Shown in pieces: positions 34,769 to 43,954 of a stretch of DNA of 64,000 bases. The translations under genes were made by a program, and so were the position numbers. Source of the DNA: an uncultured Sutterella sp. Lineage in GTDB: Bacteria; Pseudomonadota; Gammaproteobacteria; Burkholderiales; Burkholderiaceae_F. The notes beneath the pieces were generated by a model. That model did not search any database. It was not told the DNA's origin and worked only from the letters and a program-made list of their open reading frames with translations. The stretch spans positions 1 through 64,000 of the forward strand of contig CAAEPH010000052.1 of NCBI GenBank assembly GCA_900757865.1, read 5' to 3'. Each line of letters starts with the position of its first letter. Position 1 is the first letter of the stretch.

Positions 34769-35524
34769 ATGACAGGCTTTCGCTCCGACATCATCATGGA
34801 GTATTGGCCCCTCTTTATGAATGGGGCGCTAATGACCATCAAAATCACGGTGATCTGTGTGACTTTGGGTATCCTCTTAGGGATGCTGTTAGGCATGGGG
34901 CGACTCGCGTCCTCGCGTAACCCGGGGCTCAACACGGTGCTGCACTATGGTGTGCGTTGGCCCATTGCTGTCTGGGTGAGTTTCTTTCGTGGTACGCCAC
35001 TTTTTGTGCAAATCTTTTTGATGCACTTTGCTGTGATGCCGCTTTTTATCCATCCGGTGGACGGTCTCATTATCAGTGGCGATTTAGCGCGCGAAATTCG
35101 CAGTCAGCACGGCGTGTTGCTCGCGGGTATCGCGTCGATTACGCTAAACGCCGGGGCCTACATGTCGGAAGTCTTCCGCGCGGGCTTGCAAAGTTTGGAT
35201 AAGGGCCAGATGGAGAGCGCTCGAAGCCTTGGCATGAGCTACTGGCAAGCAATGCGTCACATTCTCTTGCCACAAGCGTTTCGTCGTATGTTGCCCGCTT
35301 TGGGTAACAACGCCATTGCGATTTTAAAAGACTCTTCGCTCGTTTCGGCCATTGGCTTGGCGGAACTCGCTTACGCTGCGCGCACCGTCGCGGGCGCGTC
35401 GGCGCGCTACTGGGAGCCGTACTTGACGATTTCGCTTATGTACTGGGTGATGACCCTGGGGCTCGCGTACGGCATTCGTCGTTTGGAGCAGTATCTGGGT
35501 AAAGGGGATGATGGGCTGCGCTAA
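34769..35524 (+). CDS. Amino-acid ABC transporter permease
   Basis: A 251-residue single permease of the HisM/GlnP family with five hydrophobic helices. The Gln/His-type signature is at WVSFFRGTPLFVQIFL, and the cytoplasmic EAA loop reads SARSLGMSYWQAMRHILLPQ. As only one permease gene exists, it must act as a homodimer. It follows the binding-protein gene after 217 bases containing a hairpin, and precedes the ATPase gene. Confidence 0.92.
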   Translation: MTGFRSDIIMEYWPLFMNGALMTIKITVICVTLGILLGMLLGMGRLASSRNPGLNTVLHYGVRWPIAVWVSFFRGTPLFVQIFLMHFAVMPLFIHPVDGLIISGDLAREIRSQHGVLLAGIASITLNAGAYMSEVFRAGLQSLDKGQMESARSLGMSYWQAMRHILLPQAFRRMLPALGNNAIAILKDSSLVSAIGLAELAYAARTVAGASARYWEPYLTISLMYWVMTLGLAYGIRRLEQYLGKGDDGLR

Positions 35525-35640
35525 GCGGGAACCACGGCTTTTTTCTTTTACCTTTTGAGGTGAAACCGATTAAGAGAACCAAACCCTGAGAGCTCGCACA
35601 TCAAGAAAGCGCGTTGCTTGGGGTTTTAGGCAGAAAGAAA

Positions 35641-36429
35641 ATGACGATGAACGAGACGAATAGTAAGACTACCACGAGTATTCAGAGCCCTTCGGCTCAG
35701 GGTCCCATTGTGAGCATCCGAGGACTCAAAAAAGTGTTTGGCAAGAATACGGTGTTACGCAACATCGATTTTGATGTCTACCCTGGCGAAAAAGTGGTGG
35801 TGTTGGGGCCATCCGGGTCTGGAAAAAGCACGATGCTTCGCTGCATCAACGCTCTTGAAGATGTTACGGAAGGAGTGATTGATGTCAACGGCTTTACACC
35901 GACGGACCCACATTGCGACCTTAACAAAATGCGCGAGCACCTCGGTATGGTGTTTCAGCGCTTTAATTTGTGGCCACATAAAACGGTGCTCGAAAACGTG
36001 ATGCTCTCGCAGCGTGTGGTGTTAAAACGCACGGCTGAAGAAGCTAAACAACGGGCCCTCGAACTTTTGGCTGACGTGGGCTTGGCCGACAAGGCTGATC
36101 AGTACCCGGCAAGCCTCTCGGGCGGGCAACAGCAACGCGTGGCGATTGCCCGAGCACTTGCGATGGAGCCTAAGGTGATGCTCTTTGACGAGCCCACGTC
36201 TGCGTTGGACCCGGAGCTCGTTGGAGAAGTCTTAAACGTGATGAAGCGCTTGGCACAAAGCGGTATGACCATGATTGTGGTGACGCACGAAATCGGCTTT
36301 GCCAAAGAAGTGGCCGATCGTGTGGTGTTTATGGACGGCGGCGTCATTGTCGAAAGTGGCCATCCGAACGATATTCTTGTGAACCCCAAAGAAGAACGCA
36401 CGCGTGCGTTCTTAGCCCGTGTGCTTTAA
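35641..36429 (+). CDS. Amino-acid ABC transporter ATP-binding protein
   Basis: A 262-residue ATPase of the GlnQ/HisP family. Visible motifs are Walker A GPSGSGKST, the Q-loop MVFQRFNLWPHKT, signature LSGGQQQR, Walker B VMLFDEPTSALD and switch VVTHE. The start is uncertain: ATG 35641 (MTMNETN) or 35647 follow AGAAAG. It completes the transporter at 33772-35524. Confidence 0.94.
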   Translation: MTMNETNSKTTTSIQSPSAQGPIVSIRGLKKVFGKNTVLRNIDFDVYPGEKVVVLGPSGSGKSTMLRCINALEDVTEGVIDVNGFTPTDPHCDLNKMREHLGMVFQRFNLWPHKTVLENVMLSQRVVLKRTAEEAKQRALELLADVGLADKADQYPASLSGGQQQRVAIARALAMEPKVMLFDEPTSALDPELVGEVLNVMKRLAQSGMTMIVVTHEIGFAKEVADRVVFMDGGVIVESGHPNDILVNPKEERTRAFLARVL

Positions 36430-36504
36430 GCAACCGGGGCTCGCGTGTGCCACGACGTGTTCGTGCGATGAGGTTTAAATCCCAAGAGCGTGAAGGAGGA
36501 AAGG

Positions 36505-37422
36505 GTGAAGTCTGCTGAACTCAATCTGCCATCGGTTTTAACGGCCAAGCAAGAAGCGCTTGTGTTGTTGATAGAGCGCACATGGACGAGCAATGCTGAT
36601 GCGGACTATTTGGCGTTTTCCAGTACGCTTTTGCCAAGCGACCAACCCGCTTACGGCGTGCGGATGCCCGTTCTTCGGAACGTCGCGAAAGCAATGTTGA
36701 AAGGCAAAGACGCCCGCCTCGTCATGGAAGCGTTGTTGATCCTTCACAAAATGGATCCCCGGCGAATCCAGAACTTGGAGTGGACGCATTTGGGGTCGAT
36801 TTTATTGGGGCGCGCCAAAGAGGCAGAGATGCCTTGTCGCGCTCTGTGGTGGCGCGCGTGGTTGGATCGCATGGACGGGTGGGGACCGTGCGACTTGATG
36901 GGTGGCGAATCACACTTTATGCGAGAAGCGCCAACGGTGTGGTTACCCATCTTGCGCGAGTTGATTGACGCGCTTCGCGCCGACGATGTCTCCTCGCTTT
37001 GGCGAGCGCGTGTCGCGCTGGTGGCGCTGCAAGCGCACTTTAAGTTACCCGATTGGATTGACGAGGCATTAAAGGCACTTCAGAGTCCGGCTATCACCAG
37101 GTCGCTTAACGCATTTTATGAGCAAGGCGTTTTAGGGACACCCAAGCGCAAGGGGCGTAAGGGCAAAGAGCAAGACCAAAATCAAAGCCAAAGCAAATCC
37201 CAAGACACAACAACGCAACCCGGCTACTACTTATCCATGGGGGTCGCTTGGGCGTGGGTGACGTTTTTAACGGCGGATTTTGAACGAACGTTTGCGGTAT
37301 TGAGCCACAGCGAAGGGGTCTTTGATCCTGCCACCCAGCGCCGTGTGGTGCGTAAAGCTCACGAGTCGTTGGCGCTCTCCGCCGAGCAAAAAGCACGACT
37401 TGATGCATTGCTGGGTGCTTAA
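36505..37422 (+). CDS. AlkD-like DNA alkylation repair protein
   Basis: A 305-residue helical protein resembling the HEAT-repeat DNA alkylation repair family (PF08713-like): AYGVRMPVLRNVAKAMLKGK, the W-rich region WTHLGSI...LWWRAWLDRMDGWGPCD, SSLWRARVALVALQAHF, and GVAWAWVTF near the end. GTG 36505 has AGGAGG at five bases; the GTG at 36490 is inside the same ribosome site and is rejected. A lysine/glutamine-rich low-complexity insert sits at about residues 209-234. It is probably in one transcript with the ABC genes. Glycosylase activity is inferred from fold resemblance only. Confidence 0.65.
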   Translation: MKSAELNLPSVLTAKQEALVLLIERTWTSNADADYLAFSSTLLPSDQPAYGVRMPVLRNVAKAMLKGKDARLVMEALLILHKMDPRRIQNLEWTHLGSILLGRAKEAEMPCRALWWRAWLDRMDGWGPCDLMGGESHFMREAPTVWLPILRELIDALRADDVSSLWRARVALVALQAHFKLPDWIDEALKALQSPAITRSLNAFYEQGVLGTPKRKGRKGKEQDQNQSQSKSQDTTTQPGYYLSMGVAWAWVTFLTADFERTFAVLSHSEGVFDPATQRRVVRKAHESLALSAEQKARLDALLGA

Positions 37423-38112
37423 AGCCTGAGTGCTGAGCCGAAAGTGAGGAGACGCACTTGACCTTTCTTGCGTCCTTTCAGACCTTTCCAAAGCTCTTTT
37501 TCTGCTTTGCGCTCAAAGCCTCTCTTCGCAAACGCCTCGTTGACTTTGACGATGGCGCTGTGCATTTTCCCGTGGTGTTTTCTTGGCTATTCCTTGACCT
37601 TAGGCATGGTCTGCGTGCTCGCCAACGCCCCATCATAGATCCATCATAGCCCCACTAGGGCGTTTACCTTATTGTCAGGTTGGCTGAGGCGGGCTAAACT
37701 TCTTCGCACTATGACATACGCAACACCTACTCTTTATCTCAAAACCCACCGCGCACGCTGGTGGTGGCTCTCTCAAATTTGAGCGAGCCGCAGGTGTTGG
37801 TCAAAACTTTTTAATAATCCTCTCTAACGCTTTCGGTTCGCCACCGTCCTCAATGAGGTCTTTAAAGGATCTTGGGGTCCTTGGGTGGCAGAGAAAAAGG
37901 GGCGTTTCCCTTTGAACCCGAAACCGAAAGCCGACACATCCTCTCCCTTTCGAGTTTTCTCTCTTAAAGCCAAATCAAGCGATAGCGCGAAAAACGCCCA
38001 AAAGAGCCCCCCCTTCACAAGCCTCTAAAGCCTCACCATGAGTGATTTGGCGATTCCTGGCAACGAGAGCCATGACGACTTTTTATTGGTGTTTTACGCT
38101 TGGGAGAAACTC
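37423..38112. other. Intergenic region before the antiporter gene
   Basis: About 690 bases with no recognisable gene; short open frames on both strands lack coding character. It should hold the promoter of the antiporter gene. No convincing hairpin terminator after the AlkD-like gene was found. Confidence 0.4.
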
Positions 38113-39657
38113 ATGTCCTCCTTATCTCGGTTAACCACGACCACGCATTTGAACGCAACGACCGTTGCCTTTTATGGCGGTTCCAAAATGTTGCTGGTGC
38201 CCGTTTTGGGTTTTATGCTCGCCACAAGCGCATTGTTTGCACTGGCCCAAGCTTTCGACATGATGGCATTGGCGACCATCGGGTTTCTGACACTGCTCCT
38301 TGGCGCACTGCTTTCAAAGTCGCCCGCAACGTACTGGAAGGCAGCTCTGAAAGGTATGTCAGCGGAGATGGCGAGCACCGTGGTGCTGCTCCTTTTGGTC
38401 GCAGGGATTTTCGCCGGGATGATGAAAGCCGGTGGCCTAGCCACGGCCATGACTCAGGCTGTGAGTGCATTTGGGCTCTCGGGCGGTTTTTTCGTTGTGG
38501 CGGTGTTGTTTGCCTGTGCGCTCCTTGCCTTAGCGACTGGGTCGTCTATTGGGACCATCTTGGCGGCAATGCCCGTGGTGTTTCCGGCAGGCGTGGCGTT
38601 AGGGGTGGAGCCCGCATTGATCGCGGCCGCTGTCCTCTCGGGGGCGATTTTTGGCGACAACGTCGCGCCCGTTTCGGACGTAACGTTGATCTCCGCGCTG
38701 ACGCAACACAACCGTAAAGGCGAGCCCGCTAACGTGGCCGAGGTGGTACGCACGCGTTTACCTTACGCCTTGGGCGCACTGGCGCTCGCCGCCATGGGGT
38801 ATTTGGTGGCAAGCGCCGTGATGGGGAGTGGGGCCGTGAACGCGACTATCGCTACCACAGCCGAGCCCGCCCGATCGATAGCGTCCCTGACGTTCACGGA
38901 TTTGCGCGGTTTGGTGATGCTCATTCCTTTAGCGGTGCTCGTTGTTGTGGCGCTCAAAACGCACCACATTCTCCAAGCCATGACCGCGGGGCTCTTGGTG
39001 GGGGTGCCACTGGGTGTTCTGACGGGTGCTTTTCCGCTAACGGCTGTCATTGACGTGCAAAACGGTGCTCCCACGGGCTTTTTAGTGGGTGGCATTGCCA
39101 ACATGGCCGGGATTTCGCTTCTCTGCTTGATGCTTTTTGGGTTTACAGGCGTGGTGACGGAGAGCGGGATTGAAACGGAACTTCGAGATGGCCTCCAGCG
39201 CTATGCGGGAAAACAAATAACAGGTGCTCATTTTGAGCGCGCTTTAATGATGTTGACGCTTATCACCACGGTTCTTTTTGCAGGCGTGACGAGTGCGGCA
39301 TGCGCACTCGTGGGCACACTCACCGATCGCCTGGGGCAAGAGGCCGGTGTGAGCGCCACACGACGCTCGCATTTGCTCTCGGGCTTTGCCAACAGTTTGC
39401 CCGTGCTCTGCCCATTCTCGGCCTTTATCCTCATCACGACCGCGGCGGTGAAAGGCGTTGCGCCTGAGGTGGTGATCTCACCCTTGACGCTTGCGGCTTT
39501 GGGTTTTTACCCGTTAGCGCTTTTTGTGGTTTTTGGGGTGAGCGTGTTGCGTGGTGCACGGACTGAGGCGGGAGAGCCTATAGAGCTGGCGGACAAAACG
39601 CACGCCCAAACTTCGACAAAAAGGGAAGCCCAAATGCAACCTCAAACGTCACTTTAA
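38113..39657 (+). CDS. NhaC-type Na+/H+ antiporter family protein
   Basis: A 514-residue membrane protein with about 11-12 hydrophobic helices. It shows the NhaC-family core: LALATGSSIGTILAAMPVVF, GAIFGDNVAPVSDVTLISALTQ with the conserved GDN...SDT-like ion site, and LSGFANSLPVLCPFSAFI near the C terminus. The hydrophilic tail ends in a Gln/Thr-rich stretch. The ATG at 38113 follows GGGAG and is preferred over the upstream start. The substrate could be sodium/proton or an amine, as some relatives are malate or lactate exchangers. Confidence 0.83.
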   Translation: MSSLSRLTTTTHLNATTVAFYGGSKMLLVPVLGFMLATSALFALAQAFDMMALATIGFLTLLLGALLSKSPATYWKAALKGMSAEMASTVVLLLLVAGIFAGMMKAGGLATAMTQAVSAFGLSGGFFVVAVLFACALLALATGSSIGTILAAMPVVFPAGVALGVEPALIAAAVLSGAIFGDNVAPVSDVTLISALTQHNRKGEPANVAEVVRTRLPYALGALALAAMGYLVASAVMGSGAVNATIATTAEPARSIASLTFTDLRGLVMLIPLAVLVVVALKTHHILQAMTAGLLVGVPLGVLTGAFPLTAVIDVQNGAPTGFLVGGIANMAGISLLCLMLFGFTGVVTESGIETELRDGLQRYAGKQITGAHFERALMMLTLITTVLFAGVTSAACALVGTLTDRLGQEAGVSATRRSHLLSGFANSLPVLCPFSAFILITTAAVKGVAPEVVISPLTLAALGFYPLALFVVFGVSVLRGARTEAGEPIELADKTHAQTSTKREAQMQPQTSL

Positions 39658-39860
39658 GCTAAACGTTGAAAGGCAACCTCAACAGCCAAACCTATCGATG
39701 CGCTTCGCGATGGAGGGGCCTTCAAAGCGCACTCAAGGGTTAGCCCGGGTTTAGTCCAATGTGCTTTTGAGCATTGCCCTCATTTGGGGGCGAGTTATCT
39801 AAGACGAGTCGTCATGAACCTTCACGACTATTCACAGGCATTCAGAGAAAAGGAAAAAAC

Positions 39861-40328
39861 ATGAAACCAACGAAACCAACGAAACCAACAAAACCAACAG
39901 TAACGAACACTGCCAAAACAGTTCATACCGCCAATTCGGCCAAGGCGTCCACAGCAGACACCTCCCCCAAGGCGAGCGTCGAAGATGATACGTTTGAACT
40001 CTATGATTTGGCGGTAACGGTAGAAGGGGGTAACTTTGTGTGTGCTCATCACGCCGGACAAGGCTTTTTAGTGGAAGGTGAAGATCTGGTCTTCCCTGAG
40101 GGTGGACGGTTTTCGCTCTATGCGCTCGCTGCACTGCTGCCGTTACTGCCCGCTAAAGAGCGTCCTACGTCCCCCAACGACTGGATGACCACCGATGCGC
40201 TCATTGCGTGTCCCGATCCTAACTGTGGAGCTCGCTTTCGCATCACGCGCACGAAGCGTCGCACGCAGAGTCACGCGGCGTGCACCGTGGTACCACTAGG
40301 AACAACGAACGAGCCAATCCAAGAGTGA
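39861..40328 (+). CDS. Small TIGR04076-like protein with KPT repeat N terminus
   Basis: A 155-residue protein. The folded part (about 42-140) shows YDLAVTVEGGNFVCAHHAGQGFLV, then FSLYALAALLPLLPAKE and ALIACPDPNCGARFRI. The spacing of the Cys, His and Gly residues and the ALxxLLP helix recall the TIGR04076 family, whose function is unknown. The N-terminal 40 residues are low-complexity, starting with four KPT units encoded by 9-base repeats. ATG 39861 follows AAAGGA. It lies 233 bases before an aldo/keto reductase gene, and a redox partnership is possible. Assignment from memory of the family pattern. Confidence 0.6.
   Translation: MKPTKPTKPTKPTVTNTAKTVHTANSAKASTADTSPKASVEDDTFELYDLAVTVEGGNFVCAHHAGQGFLVEGEDLVFPEGGRFSLYALAALLPLLPAKERPTSPNDWMTTDALIACPDPNCGARFRITRTKRRTQSHAACTVVPLGTTNEPIQE
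39864..39899 (+). repeat. 9-base tandem repeat in the start of a coding gene
   Basis: Four consecutive copies of AAACCAAC(G/A), differing only in the last base, encode Lys-Pro-Thr each. Copy-number changes would lengthen or shorten the leader without a frameshift. Confidence 0.85.
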
Positions 40329-40561
40329 AAAGGAGATGGCGGGTTGGATGCCAGGACGTGACCGTTTGTGTGATGGTCGTGGCTATTGTGGATTTTTTTG
40401 TTGATGAGCGGGCAAGACAGAAGAAGCCGAAAAGAAACCGGTGACGCTTATCAAACTCATCAACCTCATCAAGAACGCAGCCAATAAGGCGGCCTTGAAG
40501 TGAGAGCCACGAGCTGTTTTAGGCTTTTAAGGCTACTGTTTATTTTTGAAGGACAATGACG

Positions 40562-41638
40562 ATGAAAACAACTAATGATGTATTTACCCCACGGGCCTTA
40601 ACCCCTGACTACTCGATTCCGCCCGTGATTATTGGCGGATGGCAATTAGCGACGGGGCATGCGCTGGGGCAAGCGGTAGATTACGCCAATGCTAAAAAGG
40701 CGTTTGAAACGCTTTTGGACGCAGGGCTCAATACGTTTGATGGCGCAGATATTTACACCGGTGTGGAAGCGTTCTACGGCGAGATCGTAAGAGAACGTCG
40801 CCGGGCAGGGAAAACTATCCCTCAGATTCACACCAAGTTCGTGCCAGACCTCAAAGACCTCGCGCACATTGATCGGGCCTATGTTGAGCGCATAATCACA
40901 CGCTCACTTGAACGCTTAGGTGTAGAGCGGTTGGATCTGGTGCAGATGCACTGGTGGGATTATGGGGTACCGGGCATGATCGATGTCGCTGGAGAACTCG
41001 TGCGCCTTCAGGAAAAGGGCTTGATTCGCTCGATCGGGACTACCAACATGAACGCAGTGGCGCTTACGGCGCTCTGCGAAGCTGGCATCCCGATTGTGAG
41101 TAACCAGTGTCAGTATTCGTTGTTGGACCGCCGTCCAGCGAAGGCGCTTGAAGCCGTGGCTGAGCAATATGGGGTGAAGCTTTTGGCTTATGGTAGTGTG
41201 GCCGGGGGCTTTTTGTCCGAGAAATGGGTGGGGCGCTTGCGTCCTGATGTTTCGACGCTTGAAAATCGGTCACTCGTGAAATACGCCTTGGTGATTGAAG
41301 ACTCCCTTCGCTGGGAAGCTTTCCAAGGACTTTTGGCTTTGATGGCGGAGATCGCCGAGAAGGCTGGAATTGGTATTGCGTCGGTAGCGACACAGTACAC
41401 CCTTTCACGCCGTGGGGTGGCGGCTGCCATTGTCGGAACACGAAGTGACCGGCATGTCGAGGCGCTTTTGACGATGATGACGCACCCTGTGCCTGCAGAA
41501 GACTTGGCGCGGCTTCACGCCTACGTGAGTGCCTTTCCAACGCTTGATGCGGACTGCTTTGATCTGGAGCGTCTGGTGGGATCTAAACACCGGGAGATCA
41601 TGCGCATGAATTTGGTCGATAGCAAGGATGGGCATTAA
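40562..41638 (+). CDS. Aldo/keto reductase
   Basis: A 358-residue NAD(P)H-dependent oxidoreductase. The catalytic tetrad positions are visible: Asp and Tyr in FDGADIYTG, Lys in HTKFVPD, His in VQMHWWDYG. The barrel continues with GTTNMNAVAL, SNQCQYSLLDRRP and the coenzyme end VATQYTLSRRGVAAAIVGTRS. It is longer than the common 290-330. ATG 40562 lies eight bases after AAGGA; the ATG at 40556 is too close to it. Substrate unknown. The short TIGR04076-like gene lies upstream. Confidence 0.9.
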   Translation: MKTTNDVFTPRALTPDYSIPPVIIGGWQLATGHALGQAVDYANAKKAFETLLDAGLNTFDGADIYTGVEAFYGEIVRERRRAGKTIPQIHTKFVPDLKDLAHIDRAYVERIITRSLERLGVERLDLVQMHWWDYGVPGMIDVAGELVRLQEKGLIRSIGTTNMNAVALTALCEAGIPIVSNQCQYSLLDRRPAKALEAVAEQYGVKLLAYGSVAGGFLSEKWVGRLRPDVSTLENRSLVKYALVIEDSLRWEAFQGLLALMAEIAEKAGIGIASVATQYTLSRRGVAAAIVGTRSDRHVEALLTMMTHPVPAEDLARLHAYVSAFPTLDADCFDLERLVGSKHREIMRMNLVDSKDGH

Positions 41639-41968
41639 GAGCTAGTCAGAGACCCTGGCTGGGTAGTAGCAAGGAGTGGGAAAATTCAGTGAAACTCAGG
41701 ATAAGCGTCAGGACAAATGTTTGGACGAACGTCAGGACCAAGAGTAGAGGGGGGAGCAGGTCTATTCCTTTTTCACCCCTTGCCCCGTTTAGGGCTGAAT
41801 GCAGGTTTCGCTCTGCCTCCAAAGAACGTGACACGGTAAGTTGGCGCTGTGTTAGAGTACGGTCTTAGGTTAAGCCGAATATAGCGTTCGGTCTTTTTGT
41901 CACTCCAGCTGTTCGCGTAAAGTTTGCGCAAAAGGACAGTTCAGCCTATCACCATTGAGGAGATCGTT

Positions 41969-42724
41969 ATGACGATGGCTGTTGAATCTACTGAATTGGA
42001 TACCCCCGAAGAGCGTGTCAGTCGCCAGACGCTATTAAAAGAATTGGGCGAAAAAGGGCGAGAAGCGATTGCGAAAGCCCACTTTTTAGTGATCGGTGCT
42101 GGGGGCTTAGGGTCACCCGCCATTTTGTATTTGGCTGCCGCCGGAGCAGGACACATCACCGTGGTCGACAACGACACCGTGTCGATTTCCAATCTCTCGC
42201 GCCAGCTTCTTCACACCACCGATCGGGTAGGGGTCAATAAAGCCCTGTCGGCAAAAGAAACGGTAGCAAGTCATACCCCCTTTTGCGAAATCACACCTGT
42301 GACCGAAATGGTGGACGAAACACGTCTGGTGGCGTTAATGACTCATGTTGATGTGGTGCTCGATTGCTCTGACAATCTCGCTACGCGTGTCGCAGCCGGT
42401 AGAGCCGCAGTTGTGGCGAAAAAGCCCCTGGTCTTTGGATCGGCCATTCGCTTTAACGGTCAAGTGACGGTTTTTGATGGACGTGATCCTGATGCGCCCA
42501 CGTTTGACGATCTTTTTGAAGAGGATGCGGCGCAAAACGATGTGAAGGCTTCGCGCGTTGGGGTGTTCTCGGGGGTCACAGGCGTCGTCGGAACGCTTCA
42601 GGCCTGTGAGGCTTTGAAACTCGCGGCCAATATTGGGGAGCCTTTGATCGGGAGACTGTTGATGGTGGATACCCTCAACATGACGTTTGAGACGATCCGC
42701 TACGGGAAGCGCGTAGCGTGGTAG
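41969..42724 (+). CDS. ThiF/MoeB/HesA-family E1-like adenylating enzyme without zinc cysteines
   Basis: A 251-residue E1-like protein. The nucleotide part is complete: VIGAGGLGSPAILYLAAAGAGH, DNDTVSISNLSRQLLHTTD with the Arg and Lys that contact ATP, and VVLDCSDNLATR. In MoeB and ThiF, zinc is bound by CxxC pairs and a reactive Cys follows; here those places read PTFDD and KASRVG, and the protein ends before the second CxxC. ATG 41969 has GAGGAGA. No thiS, moaD or other carrier-protein gene is adjacent, so the sulfur-carrier partner is unknown. Confidence 0.85.
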   Translation: MTMAVESTELDTPEERVSRQTLLKELGEKGREAIAKAHFLVIGAGGLGSPAILYLAAAGAGHITVVDNDTVSISNLSRQLLHTTDRVGVNKALSAKETVASHTPFCEITPVTEMVDETRLVALMTHVDVVLDCSDNLATRVAAGRAAVVAKKPLVFGSAIRFNGQVTVFDGRDPDAPTFDDLFEEDAAQNDVKASRVGVFSGVTGVVGTLQACEALKLAANIGEPLIGRLLMVDTLNMTFETIRYGKRVAW

Positions 42725-42790
42725 GTTGAAAGCCGTGACTAGCTCCTTGCAAAAACCATCAGCCAAGTTGGCATAATGAAGCCGTTGTGC

Positions 42791-42826
42791 ACAAAAGGCG
42801 CTGACTGCGGTATCAACGCCTTTTGT
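42791..42826. terminator. Bidirectional terminator between the E1-like gene and queF
   Basis: Ten-base perfect arms ACAAAAGGCG / CGCCTTTTGT with a 16-base loop lie between convergent genes. T runs occur on both strands. Confidence 0.82.
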
Positions 42827-42850
42827 TACTCTTTGGTTGCTATTACTCCA

Positions 42851-43708
42851 TTACTGACGGCTAGCTCGCGTAATTTGGCAAGGGAGCAAACTTTCGGTGC
42901 TGCGCCAAGGTGAAATATCAATCCCACCGCGCCGCGTAAAGGTGCCGTAAACCGACAAGTGGCGTGGCGAGAGGCGGTGTTGAATATCCGTGAAGATGCG
43001 CTCCACGCACTGCTCATGGAATCCCTGGTGCTGACGGAAACTCACCAAGTAGGCTAAAAGCGCTCCATGATCAATCGCTTGCCCTTCGTAAGCAATTTGC
43101 ACGGACGCAAAGTCAGGCTGTCCCGTGACGGGACAGCGAGAGCGCATGAGGTGGGTCACGAGAACTTCGCTCACTACGTCTTGGCGCTCTTTGTCAAAAG
43201 CCAATAAATCGGGATTGACCTCATAGTCGGTGAAGCGTCGTCCTTTAAGGTCTTCCGTCTCCAGAATTAAGCCAGGAAAGTTTTGAGCGGGTTGACTCCA
43301 GGTGTCGATCGTTTGCAAGTGCACGGTCACTTCAGCGCCCACGCAAGCGCTCACGTCGCGCGCAATTGTGGCCTTGACGTCAGCCAAGGACTTAAACACG
43401 GTTTGAGTGAGGCTCACGATGTAGAGTTTGAGGGATTTTGACTCCACAATATTGGGGCTGACGGCCGGGACCCAAATTTCCCCAGCAGCCACTTGAGGAA
43501 GCCCATGCTCATCCAACCACGTGACCTCGTACAAACGCCAAATGTCGGTCCCTAAAAACGTGAGCGGTCCCGTGAGTACTGAGCGACCTAAGATGCGAGG
43601 AATTGGGGTTAAGAGTTGGGGCTGATAGCGGTCTAGATAGACCGTGGTTTTGCCGAGCAACGTATCTTGAGGGGCAGAGGCTTCACGAGACGAAAAGCAG
43701 GACGACAT
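42851..43708 (-). CDS. queF: NADPH-dependent 7-cyano-7-deazaguanine reductase
   Basis: A 285-residue enzyme that reduces preQ0 to preQ1 in queuosine synthesis, long (YqcD-type) form with two tunnel-fold halves. Recognised by the substrate-binding segment SPNIVESKSLKLYI (N-terminal half) and the nucleophilic Cys segment MRSRCPVTGQPDFASVQI. Length agrees with the E. coli enzyme (282). ATG 43708 (MSSCFSS) is used; the upstream frame is basic and lacks family content. It converges with the E1-like gene through a shared terminator. Confidence 0.95.
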   Translation of the reverse strand: MSSCFSSREASAPQDTLLGKTTVYLDRYQPQLLTPIPRILGRSVLTGPLTFLGTDIWRLYEVTWLDEHGLPQVAAGEIWVPAVSPNIVESKSLKLYIVSLTQTVFKSLADVKATIARDVSACVGAEVTVHLQTIDTWSQPAQNFPGLILETEDLKGRRFTDYEVNPDLLAFDKERQDVVSEVLVTHLMRSRCPVTGQPDFASVQIAYEGQAIDHGALLAYLVSFRQHQGFHEQCVERIFTDIQHRLSPRHLSVYGTFTRRGGIDISPWRSTESLLPCQITRASRQ

Positions 43709-43890
43709 AGTGTTGGGTGACCTTATAGCGTAAAAACCACCGTGATCCTCATTTCTTTTGGGCGAAGACGTGAGGAAAGAGCAACGTCTCTTTGGGTTTT
43801 CCGAGAAGAGAGAAAAAGAGCGAAAAAGAGCAAAGAAGAGCGCTGTCACGGTGCATTGGCCCAATAAGAGGCCAAGAGTTCGAATAAAAA

Positions 43891-43915
43891 CCGCCTGCGT
43901 GTTTGGGGCAGGCGG
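43891..43915 (-). terminator. Intrinsic terminator after the pyridoxal kinase gene
   Basis: Arms CCGCCTGC / GCAGGCGG with a nine-base loop are followed on the minus strand by TTTTTATT. It lies 40 bases beyond the stop. Confidence 0.85.
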
Positions 43916-43954
43916 GTAACGTTAAAGCGAACGTATTATAACGGCGTATCGAAA

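Noticed and set aside
39864..39899. CRISPR-like repeat array
   Set aside because: The units are nine bases without spacers and encode KPT in a coding frame. No CRISPR array or cas gene was seen anywhere in the window.
43709..43890. preQ1 riboswitch before queF
   Set aside because: No convincing pseudoknot-forming hairpin with a downstream A-rich tail was recognised in the short leader.
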